From DATEJJ01 sp039649115 (GTDB taxonomy: Bacteria > Actinomycetota > Actinomycetes > Mycobacteriales > Micromonosporaceae), in the NCBI GenBank assembly GCA_039649115.1, contig JBBWZQ010000031.1, positions 1 to 64,000 on the forward strand: a DNA stretch of 64,000 bases. The letters are read 5' to 3'. The position numbers were made by a program, and so were the translations under genes. The notes beneath the pieces are model-generated. The model was not told where the DNA came from, did not search any database, and saw nothing but the letters and a program-made list of their open reading frames with translations. This document shows positions 50,009 through 56,948 of this stretch, one piece after another; positions within the stretch are counted from its first letter, which is position 1; each line of letters starts with the position of its first letter.

Positions 50009-50776
50009 GTGCGTACGGTGCTCGTCTGCGTGCGAACGCCCGTGGCAGCCCGAGCCGTTTCGGCATGTGCCGACCGGCTGGGGGTCGCCGTGGCGGTCCG
50101 CACGGCAGTCTCCGGCGTCGAGGTGATGGCGCGGCTGGCAGAGCGGCCGGCCGATGTCGTCCTGGTGGACACCGCGGTGATCCGCCCCGATCCGGTGGGC
50201 TTCGTCCGGCGGGCCGCCCGGTTCGCGCCCGACGCCGCGATCGTGCTCTTCGGGCCCGAGAACAGCCAGGTCGCGGCGGCCGCCGTGGTGGCCGGTGCGC
50301 GCGGGGTGATCCGCAGCCGGGACCCGGAGGTGGTGACCTCGGTCGCCAAGACGCTGCTGCTGCTCGCGATGCCGGTGTGGACGCACGCGTCCGCGTCCGG
50401 CTCGGCGGGCACCGCGACACCCCCGGCGGCGGGCCACCCGGCGTCGCCGGCCGGCGCACCGCCGTCGGCGGTCGCCGTCAATCTGCCATCGGTACCGGCG
50501 ATGCGCGCGACCCTGAGTCGGGAACCGATGGTGCCGACCCAGCGCGCCGACCTCTCCCGGGACCCCGGCGAGCCGCGCCGCCCACTGCTCACGGAGCGTG
50601 AGCTGCAGGTCCTGCGTGGGATGGCCGACGGCAAGAGCAACGCCGAGATCGGCCGCGAGCTGTACGTGTCGGAGGACACGGTCAAGACGCACGCCCGGCG
50701 GCTGTTCCGCAAGCTCGGCGCCCGGGACCGGGCACACGCCGTCGCCGCCGGCTTCCGCGCCGGTCTAGTCAGTTAG
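50009..50776 (+). CDS. bldM: BldM-like atypical response regulator (LuxR/FixJ family)
   Basis: A 255-aa regulator. The C-terminal helix-turn-helix (LTERELQVLRGMADGKSNAE, SEDTVKTHARRLFRKLGA) is very close to Streptomyces BldM. The receiver domain is degenerate: VLVCVRTPVAARAV lacks the acidic pair, although VVLVDTAVIR keeps the possible phospho-site position. A linker of about 60 Ala/Pro residues separates the domains, longer than in BldM. GTG 50009 has GAGAGGGG upstream. BldM can pair with WhiI or act alone in sporulation control; the neighbouring whiD-type gene fits this. Confidence 0.85.
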   Translation: MRTVLVCVRTPVAARAVSACADRLGVAVAVRTAVSGVEVMARLAERPADVVLVDTAVIRPDPVGFVRRAARFAPDAAIVLFGPENSQVAAAAVVAGARGVIRSRDPEVVTSVAKTLLLLAMPVWTHASASGSAGTATPPAAGHPASPAGAPPSAVAVNLPSVPAMRATLSREPMVPTQRADLSRDPGEPRRPLLTERELQVLRGMADGKSNAEIGRELYVSEDTVKTHARRLFRKLGARDRAHAVAAGFRAGLVS

Positions 50777-50881
50777 CTGTGCGAACGCCAGCCGGCCCGC
50801 TCTCGCGCCGCCGCCCGCAGACGGCGCGGAGGGTCGTCTACGCGGAGGGTCGTCTCCAGGGCGGGAACAGGCGCGGGAGCC

Positions 50882-50900
50882 GCGGTCGCGGAGCGACCGC
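50882..50900. terminator. hairpin between bldM and the DUF5319 gene
   Basis: GCGGTCGC-GGA-GCGACCGC, perfect 8-bp stem, 12 bp from the end of the convergent DUF5319 gene. Nearby, CGCGGAGGGTCGTCT is directly repeated (50825-50839, 50841-50855). Confidence 0.7.
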
Positions 50901-50912
50901 CGGCCAGCTCAG

Positions 50913-51311
50913 CTAATCTTCGCCGTCGGCGAGGGCGTCGTGGACGCCGTCCGCGTAACCCCGGGCGTACTCCCACGTCACGTAGTGGTCGGGGTCGGGG
51001 TCGTAGGCGGGCTCGTGCACCCGGGGCCGACCCGAGTCGAGCAGGTGCCGCAGGTTGCCGCGCAGCAGATCCCAGTCGAAGTAGTGCGGTTCGTGGCAGT
51101 CCTCGCACTCGATGACCAGCCCACGGACCCCGACCGGGGTCAGCAACGCCTGGTAGATCTCGAGATCCGCGAGATCCTCCAGCACGTCTTCGCGCTCGGC
51201 GGTGGTCAGCGCGTCGCCGTCCTCGGCGTCCTCGGCCTCGTCGAGGTCGGCCAGCTCGTTGGACGGGTCGCTCGGATCACCGGCGAACGGGTCGATGGGC
51301 TCTTCGTGCAC
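50913..51311 (-). CDS. DUF5319 family protein
   Basis: A 132-aa acidic soluble protein matching the conserved actinobacterial protein next to guaB (Rv3412 in M. tuberculosis). The sequence contains IECEDCHEPHYFDWDLLRGN, with two cysteines spaced C-x2-C, and VTWEYARGYADGVHDAL. Function unknown; the C-x2-C...H region might bind a metal. GTG 51311 is preceded by TACGGT at a 6-nt spacing, so a leaderless transcript is predicted. Confidence 0.85.
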   Translation of the reverse strand: MHEEPIDPFAGDPSDPSNELADLDEAEDAEDGDALTTAEREDVLEDLADLEIYQALLTPVGVRGLVIECEDCHEPHYFDWDLLRGNLRHLLDSGRPRVHEPAYDPDPDHYVTWEYARGYADGVHDALADGED

Positions 51312-51317
51312 GCCTCC

Positions 51318-51323
51318 ACCGTA
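51318..51323 (-). promoter_or_regulatory. -10 element TACGGT, predicted leaderless DUF5319 gene
   Basis: Minus-strand TACGGT, 6-nt spacer GGAGGC, then GTG 51311; the GGAGG is too near to act as a ribosome-binding site. Confidence 0.45.
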
Positions 51324-51380
51324 TCGCCGAACGCAGATCAGCGTCGGCCCCAAGCGCGCCAAGCGGCCCAGGTCGCCCCC

Positions 51381-51490
51381 CGGGCGAGCGCAGCCGGGGC
51401 CGGGTTTTGGCGGAGGTGAGCACGCCCCACGCTCTGCGGGCGAGCGCAGCCGGAGCCGGGTTTTGGCGGAGGTGAGCACGCCCCACGCTC
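51381..51490. repeat. 54-bp direct repeat, two copies, family shared with 59.9 kb
   Basis: Copies at 51381-51434 and 51437-51490 differ at one base (period 56). On the minus strand each reads CGTGCTCACCTCCGCCAAAA then CCGGCTCCGGCTGCGCTCGC. The same core, with small changes, forms the three 59-bp repeats at 59901-60064. Confidence 0.9.
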
Positions 51491-51550
51491 CCCGGGTCTC
51501 CCGGGCCAGGGCGGCCCGGGCACCTGCGCAGGTGGCCCGCCCGGGATGGG

Positions 51551-51556
51551 TAGGAT
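51551..51556 (+). promoter_or_regulatory. -10 element TAGGAT for guaB
   Basis: TAGGAT lies about 50 nt before the guaB GTG, whose leader also contains GGGAGG and GAGGGG. No -35 was resolved. Confidence 0.4.
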
Positions 51557-51607
51557 GAGGGTCGGCCCGCTTCCGGGAGGATCACCCGCCGCCGAGGGGA
51601 ACACACC

Positions 51608-53110
51608 GTGGATGCTTCCGCAATCGATCTTCCCATCGCGGCGCTGCCGCTCGGGCTGACCTTCGACGATGTGCTGTTGCAGCCGGCCGAGTCCGATGTG
51701 CTGCCCAGCGGCGCCTCCACGGCGACGCGGCTGACCCGGGAGATCGAGCTGGCCATCCCGCTTGTCTCCAGCGCGATGGACACCGTCACGGAGGCGCGCA
51801 TGGCCATCGCCATGGCCCGCCACGGCGGCATCGGTGTGCTGCACCGCAACCTGTCGATCGAGGACCAGGCGCAGCAGGTCGACCTCGTGAAGCGGTCCGA
51901 GGCCGGCATGATCACCAACCCGGTGACCTGCTCGCCGGAGGACACGCTGCGCGACGTGGACGCGCTGTGCGCCCGGTTCCGCATCTCCGGTGCGCCGGTG
52001 ACCTCGGCCGACGGCTCGCTGCTGGGCATCGTGACCAACCGGGACATGCGCTTCGTCACCGACCCGGGCGCGCTGGTCCGCGACGTGATGACGAAGATGC
52101 CGCTGGTCACCGCGCCGGTCGGGGTGACCAAGCAGGCGGCCCTGGAGCTGCTGCGCCAGCACAAGGTGGAAAAGCTGCCGCTGGTCGACGAGGCGGGAAA
52201 GTTGCGCGGCCTGATCACGGTCAAGGACTTCACCAAGAGCGAGCAGTTCCCGCACGCGACCAAGGACGGTGCCGGGCGGCTGCGGGTGGCCGCGGCCATC
52301 GGCGTGGACGACGACCAGTACAAGCGGGCCCGCACGCTGGTCGACGCCGCGGTCGACGTGATCGTGGTGGACGTGGCGCACGGGCACAGCCGGGCGGTCG
52401 TCGAGATGGTCCAGCGGCTGAAGCGGGAGACCGCGGTCGAGGTGGTCGCCGGAAACGTGGCGACCTTCGCGGGGGCACGGGCGATGGTGGAGGCCGGCGC
52501 CGACGCCGTCAAGGTGGGCCTCGGCCCCGGATCCATCTGCACCACCCGGGTGGTCGCCGGGGTGGGGGTACCGCAGATCACGGCGATCATGGAGGCGGCG
52601 CGGGCCTGCCGGCCGGCGGGGGTACCGGTGATCGGCGACGGCGGCATGCAGTACTCGGGTGACATCGCGAAGGCGATCGTCGCCGGTGCCGACACGGTCA
52701 TGCTCGGCAGCCTGCTCGCCGGCTGTGAGGAGAGCCCGGGTGAGCTCATCTTCATCAACGGCAAGCAGTACAAGTCATACCGGGGCATGGGCTCGCTGGG
52801 CTCGATGCAGACGCGCGGCGCGAACCGGTCCTACTCGAAGGACCGGTACTTCCAGCACGACGTGGCCTCGGAGGACAAGCTGATACCGGAGGGCATCGAG
52901 GGGCAGGTACAGTACCGTGGCCCGCTCGGCGCCGTCGCTCACCAGCTGGTCGGTGGCCTGCGGCAGGCCCTCTTCTACTGTGGCTCGTCCTCGATCGCGC
53001 AACTGCAGCGCAAGGGCCAGTTCATCCAGATCACCGCGGCCGGGTTGAAGGAGAGCCACCCGCACGACATCCAGATGACGGTCGAGGCACCCAACTACTA
53101 CTCGCGCTGA
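51608..53110 (+). CDS. guaB: inosine-5'-monophosphate dehydrogenase
   Basis: Makes XMP from IMP with NAD, the rate-limiting step to GMP. In 500 aa the catalytic loop is GPGSICTTRVVAG with the cysteine near residue 311, and two CBS domains are inserted at about residues 95-220 (ITNPVTCSPEDTL, VTNRDMRFVTD, VDEAGKLRGLITVKDF). GDGGMQYSGDIAKA and the flap MGSLGSMQTRGANRSYSK are conserved. GTG 51608 is the start. It heads the guaB-guaB3-choD order seen in M. tuberculosis. Confidence 0.97.
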   Translation: MDASAIDLPIAALPLGLTFDDVLLQPAESDVLPSGASTATRLTREIELAIPLVSSAMDTVTEARMAIAMARHGGIGVLHRNLSIEDQAQQVDLVKRSEAGMITNPVTCSPEDTLRDVDALCARFRISGAPVTSADGSLLGIVTNRDMRFVTDPGALVRDVMTKMPLVTAPVGVTKQAALELLRQHKVEKLPLVDEAGKLRGLITVKDFTKSEQFPHATKDGAGRLRVAAAIGVDDDQYKRARTLVDAAVDVIVVDVAHGHSRAVVEMVQRLKRETAVEVVAGNVATFAGARAMVEAGADAVKVGLGPGSICTTRVVAGVGVPQITAIMEAARACRPAGVPVIGDGGMQYSGDIAKAIVAGADTVMLGSLLAGCEESPGELIFINGKQYKSYRGMGSLGSMQTRGANRSYSKDRYFQHDVASEDKLIPEGIEGQVQYRGPLGAVAHQLVGGLRQALFYCGSSSIAQLQRKGQFIQITAAGLKESHPHDIQMTVEAPNYYSR

Positions 53111-53138
53111 GCGCGTGGCGTCTACTTTGGAGTGAGTC

Positions 53139-54257
53139 GTGCGCGACATGGTTGAGATCGGGCTCGGCAAGACCGCGCAGCGCGGCTACCACCTCGATGA
53201 CATCGCGATCGTACCGAGCCGGCGTACCCGGGACTTCGACGACGTCTCCACCAACTGGCAGGTCGACGCGTACCCCTTCAAGATCCCTTGTATGGCGCAC
53301 CCCAGCGACGCCACGATGAGCCCGACCACCGCGGTGGCCCTGGGCCGCCTCGGTGGCCTCGGCGTGCTCAATGTCGAGGGGTTGTGGACCCGGTACGAGG
53401 ACCCGACGAAGATCCTTGAGGAGCTGGGTTCGCTCGACGAGGACGCGCCGGCGACCCGGCGGCTGCAGGAGGTCTACGCGGAGCCGATCCGGCCCGAGCT
53501 GATCGGCGACCGGGTGCGGGCGATCCGCGAGGCGGGGGTCACCGTCGCGGTGCGCGTCTCGCCACAGCACACCCTCGCGCTGGCCCCGGTCATCCTGGAT
53601 GCCGGCGTGGACCTGCTGGTGATCCAAGGCACGATCGTCTCCGCCGAGCACGTGTCCACTGTGGACGAGCCGCTGAACCTCAAGGAGTTCATCGCCGATC
53701 TCGACCTGCCGGTCATCGTGGGCGGGTGCACCGACTACAAGACCGCCCTGCACCTCATGCGCACCGGTGCGGCCGGCGTCATCGTGGGTATCGGCGCCGA
53801 CGAGTGGTCCACCACCGACATGGTGCTGGGCATCCGCGTCCCGATGGCCACCGCGATCGCGGATGCCGCCGCGGCCCGGCGGGACTACCTCGACGAGACC
53901 GGTGGCCGGTACGTGCACCTGATCGCCGACGGGGACCTGCGCACCTCGGGCGATGTCGCCAAGGCGCTGGGCTGCGGCGCGGACGCCGTGATGGTCGGCG
54001 AGCCGCTCTCGCTGTGCGAGGAGGCGCCCGCCGGCGGCGCGTGGTGGCACTCCGCGGCCAGCCACCCGAAGCTGCCGCGCGGCGCGTTCAGCGTGGCCGG
54101 CGAGTCGCTCGGCTCGATGGAGCGGTTGCTCTTCGGGCCGTCCGACGACCCGGACGGCTGCCTCAACCTGTTTGGTGGCCTGCGTCGGGCGATGGCCAAG
54201 TGCGGCTACCGCGACCTCAAGGAGTTCCAGAAGGTCAGCCTGGTCCTGGACCGCTGA
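53139..54257 (+). CDS. guaB3: GuaB3 family IMP dehydrogenase-related protein
   Basis: A 372-aa TIM barrel related to IMPDH but without CBS domains. The position of the catalytic GPGSICTTR loop reads GIGADEWSTTD, so the nucleophilic cysteine is missing, as in other GuaB3 proteins. Opening VEIGLGKTAQRGYHLDDIAI is the family signature. Function remains debated. It starts 28 bp after guaB, in the same operon. Confidence 0.92.
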   Translation: MRDMVEIGLGKTAQRGYHLDDIAIVPSRRTRDFDDVSTNWQVDAYPFKIPCMAHPSDATMSPTTAVALGRLGGLGVLNVEGLWTRYEDPTKILEELGSLDEDAPATRRLQEVYAEPIRPELIGDRVRAIREAGVTVAVRVSPQHTLALAPVILDAGVDLLVIQGTIVSAEHVSTVDEPLNLKEFIADLDLPVIVGGCTDYKTALHLMRTGAAGVIVGIGADEWSTTDMVLGIRVPMATAIADAAAARRDYLDETGGRYVHLIADGDLRTSGDVAKALGCGADAVMVGEPLSLCEEAPAGGAWWHSAASHPKLPRGAFSVAGESLGSMERLLFGPSDDPDGCLNLFGGLRRAMAKCGYRDLKEFQKVSLVLDR

Positions 54258-54303
54258 CCTGCTTTGGGCGTACCCTACTGGCCAGTAACTCCGGGAGGTC
54301 GCC

Positions 54304-55971
54304 GTGGACGTCGACGTGGTCATCGTGGGCTCGGGCTTCGGCGGGAGCGTGGCGGCGCTGCGCGCGGCGGAGAAGGGGTACCGGGTCGCCGTGCTGGAGG
54401 CGGGGCGGCGCTTCGCCGACGACGAACTGCCCGAGACCTCGTGGCGGCTGCCGCGCTTCGTCTGGGCGCCCGGGCTGCACTGGTTCGGCATCCAGCGCAT
54501 CAACCTGCTGCGCAACGTCATGGTGCTCTCCGGCGCCGGGGTGGGCGGCGGCTCCCTCGTCTACGCCAACACGCTCTACCGGCCGCTCGCGCCGTTCTAC
54601 TCCGATCCACAGTGGAGCCACATCACCGACTGGGCCGGCGAGCTGGCGCCCTGGTACGACCAGGCGGAGCGGATGCTCGGGGTGACCACGTACGGCCGGT
54701 CCACACCCAGCGACGAGGTGATGCGGAAGGTGGCCGAGCGGATGGGCGTCGGGCACACCGTGCACCCCACTCCGGTCGGGGTCTACTTCGGCGAGTCCGG
54801 GCGCGACCCGTACTTCGGTGGCGCCGGGCCGCAGCGCGCCGGCTGCATCCACTGTGGAGCGTGCATGACCGGGTGCCGGCACAACGCGAAGAACAGCCTC
54901 GTGAAGAACTACCTGTACCTGGCCGAGAAGCTGGGCGCCCAGGTGTACCCGCTGACCACGGTCACCTCGATCCGTCCTTCCGGTGACGGCTATGTCGTGC
55001 AGACGCGCCGGACCGGCGGGGTGGCCCGTCAGTCGTTCCGCGCCGACCAGGTGGTGCTGGCGGCGGGTGCGCTGGGCACGCAGCGGCTGCTGCACCGGAT
55101 GAAGGCGACCGGCGCGCTGCCCGCCCTCTCGCCGAGACTCGGCGCGCTCACCCGGACCAACTCGGAGGCGATCCTCGGGGCGCGCGCCATGCGCGGGAAC
55201 GACGACTTCACCCAGGGCGTCGCGATCACCAGTTCGTTCCACCCGGACGAGAACACGCACATCGAACCCGTCCGGTACGGGCGCGGGTCCAACTTCATGG
55301 GGCTGTTGCAGACGGTACTGGTGGACGGTTCGCGGTGGCGGCCGGCGCGGTGGTGGGGGGTGTTCCTCCGGCGGCTGCCGAGGAACCTGCGGATACTGTC
55401 GGTGCGGCGGTGGTCCGAGCGTACGGTCATCACGCTGGTGATGCAGTCGCTGGACAACTCCCTCACAGTCCACTATGGACGCAACTGGTACGGCCGCCGA
55501 CGGATGTCCAGCCGACAGGGGCACGGTGCGCCCAACCCGCGCTGGATTCCGGCCGGGCACCAGGCGGTGCGGCTGCTGGCCGAGGAGATCGGCGGGGTGC
55601 CGGGCGGTACCTGGTCGGACGTGTTCAACATCCCGCTCACCGCGCACATCCTCGGCGGCGCGGTGGTGGGGGACTCCGCGGAGACCGGCGTCGTCGACCC
55701 GTACCACCGCGTGTACGCGTACCCCGGACTGTCGGTTGTCGACGGTGCCTCGGTCTCCGCGAACCTCGGCGTGAATCCGTCCCTGACCATCACGGCCCTG
55801 GCCGAGCGGGCGATGTCCTTCTGGCCCAACAAGGGTGAGCCCGACCCGCGCCCCGCGCCGGGACAGCCCTACACCCGCATCCCCCCGGCACCGCCGGCGG
55901 CCCCCGCCGTCCCGGCCGGCGCGCCCGCCGCGCTACTGATCCTCCGGGAGGAGCGGCCTCGGCCGCGCTAG
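54304..55971 (+). CDS. choD: GMC oxidoreductase, ChoD-like
   Basis: A 555-aa FAD enzyme of the glucose-methanol-choline family, the counterpart of M. tuberculosis choD (Rv3409c, called cholesterol oxidase), in the same position after guaB3. The FAD motif is VVIVGSGFGGSVAALRAAEK. GAGVGGGSLVYANTL and the C-terminal ILGGAVVGDSAETGVVD follow the family. CIHCGACMTGCRHN (about residues 181-194) is a ferredoxin-like CxxCxxCxxxC. The true substrate is uncertain. GTG 54304 has GGGAGG upstream, and the 3' end overlaps the convergent DUF72 gene by 4 bp. Confidence 0.85.
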   Translation: MDVDVVIVGSGFGGSVAALRAAEKGYRVAVLEAGRRFADDELPETSWRLPRFVWAPGLHWFGIQRINLLRNVMVLSGAGVGGGSLVYANTLYRPLAPFYSDPQWSHITDWAGELAPWYDQAERMLGVTTYGRSTPSDEVMRKVAERMGVGHTVHPTPVGVYFGESGRDPYFGGAGPQRAGCIHCGACMTGCRHNAKNSLVKNYLYLAEKLGAQVYPLTTVTSIRPSGDGYVVQTRRTGGVARQSFRADQVVLAAGALGTQRLLHRMKATGALPALSPRLGALTRTNSEAILGARAMRGNDDFTQGVAITSSFHPDENTHIEPVRYGRGSNFMGLLQTVLVDGSRWRPARWWGVFLRRLPRNLRILSVRRWSERTVITLVMQSLDNSLTVHYGRNWYGRRRMSSRQGHGAPNPRWIPAGHQAVRLLAEEIGGVPGGTWSDVFNIPLTAHILGGAVVGDSAETGVVDPYHRVYAYPGLSVVDGASVSANLGVNPSLTITALAERAMSFWPNKGEPDPRPAPGQPYTRIPPAPPAAPAVPAGAPAALLILREERPRPR

Positions 55972-56834
55972 CTGAGTAGGTCGATGAGCTGGCGGCCGTT
56001 GCGCTGCGCGGCGTCGCCGCGGCAGTTGTTCATCAACACGTGTGTCTGCTTGGTCTGCTCGGCCAGCTTCGTGAGCCTGGGTGCCCAGGACTTCAGTTCC
56101 TTGTCGGAGTACAGGTAGTCGAACCGTTCCTGCACGCTCTTGGCCGTCCACTTCTCGCTGTGCCCGTGGAAGCGCACCACCGACAGGTCGCTGGTGGCCG
56201 CCACCACCGGAGGTATCGAGGACCGGTACCCTTGCGGCATGTCGACGCAGACGAACGGCAGATGGTGCTGGCGCAGGAAGTCGAGCGTCTCCTTCTCGTT
56301 GTCGCCGGTGAACCAGCTCTCGTGGCGCAGTTCGATGGCGACGCGCATCGGGCGGCAGCGCTTGGCCACCTCCAGCAGGTACTGCTTGTTCGAGCGGCGG
56401 ATGGTGAACCAGGGCGGAAACTGGAAGAGCAGCAGTCCCAGCTTGCCGGCCTCGTACAGCGGTTCCAGGGCGGACAGGAACCGGGTCCACACCTCCTCGT
56501 AGGCCTGCGGGGCCAGGTCGCCGGGGTAGATGTTCTTCTTGTCCGTCTCCGGGCGCAGATCCTTGTAGAGCTTGCCCGGCTGCGTCGGGTGCCCGGTCAG
56601 CAGGCTGAAGGCCTTGACGTTGAACGTGAAGTGCTCGGGCGTCCGCGCCACCCAGAGCCGGGCGGTGGCTTCGGCGGGCGGCGAGTAGTACGTGGAGTCG
56701 ACCTCCACGAGCGGGAACTGCTCGGCGTAGTAGGCCAGGCGCTTCTCCGGCGTATCGGCACTCGCGGGGTACCAGCCGGATTCGAGCAGGGTCTTGTCCG
56801 TCCAGCCGGCGGTACCCACCAGGATCTCGCCCAC
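55968..56834 (-). CDS. DUF72 domain protein
   Basis: A 288-aa DUF72 (YecE-like) TIM-barrel protein of unknown function. Conserved are VGTAGWTDKTLLESGWYP, LVEVDSTYYSPP, FVCVDMPQGYRSSIPPVV and VLMNNCRGDAAQRNGRQL. GTG 56834 lies 6 nt after TAGGGT, suggesting a leaderless transcript. It is convergent with choD and divergent from guaA. Confidence 0.9.
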   Translation of the reverse strand: MGEILVGTAGWTDKTLLESGWYPASADTPEKRLAYYAEQFPLVEVDSTYYSPPAEATARLWVARTPEHFTFNVKAFSLLTGHPTQPGKLYKDLRPETDKKNIYPGDLAPQAYEEVWTRFLSALEPLYEAGKLGLLLFQFPPWFTIRRSNKQYLLEVAKRCRPMRVAIELRHESWFTGDNEKETLDFLRQHHLPFVCVDMPQGYRSSIPPVVAATSDLSVVRFHGHSEKWTAKSVQERFDYLYSDKELKSWAPRLTKLAEQTKQTHVLMNNCRGDAAQRNGRQLIDLLS

Positions 56835-56840
56835 GGTTCC

Positions 56841-56846
56841 ACCCTA
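56841..56846 (-). promoter_or_regulatory. -10 element TAGGGT, predicted leaderless DUF72 gene
   Basis: Minus-strand TAGGGT, 6 nt, GTG 56834; no ribosome-binding site. Confidence 0.5.
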
Positions 56847-56908
56847 CGTAGGATTGGCCGATGAGCGAGCGCCAGCGAGCGAATCAGTCAGCACAGCGCG
56901 TGTCGTGC

Positions 56909-56948
56909 CTCATGCCCGGGCCGGAGCGAAGCGGAGGCCGGGCATGAG
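56909..56948 (+). promoter_or_regulatory. hairpin enclosing the guaA ribosome-binding site and start codon
   Basis: Perfect 11-bp arms CTCATGCCCGG (56909-56919) and CCGGGCATGAG (56938-56948) flank an 18-nt loop. The guaA ATG (56944) is in the 3' arm and its GGAGG (56933-56937) is at the loop edge, so folding would occlude initiation. Confidence 0.7.
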
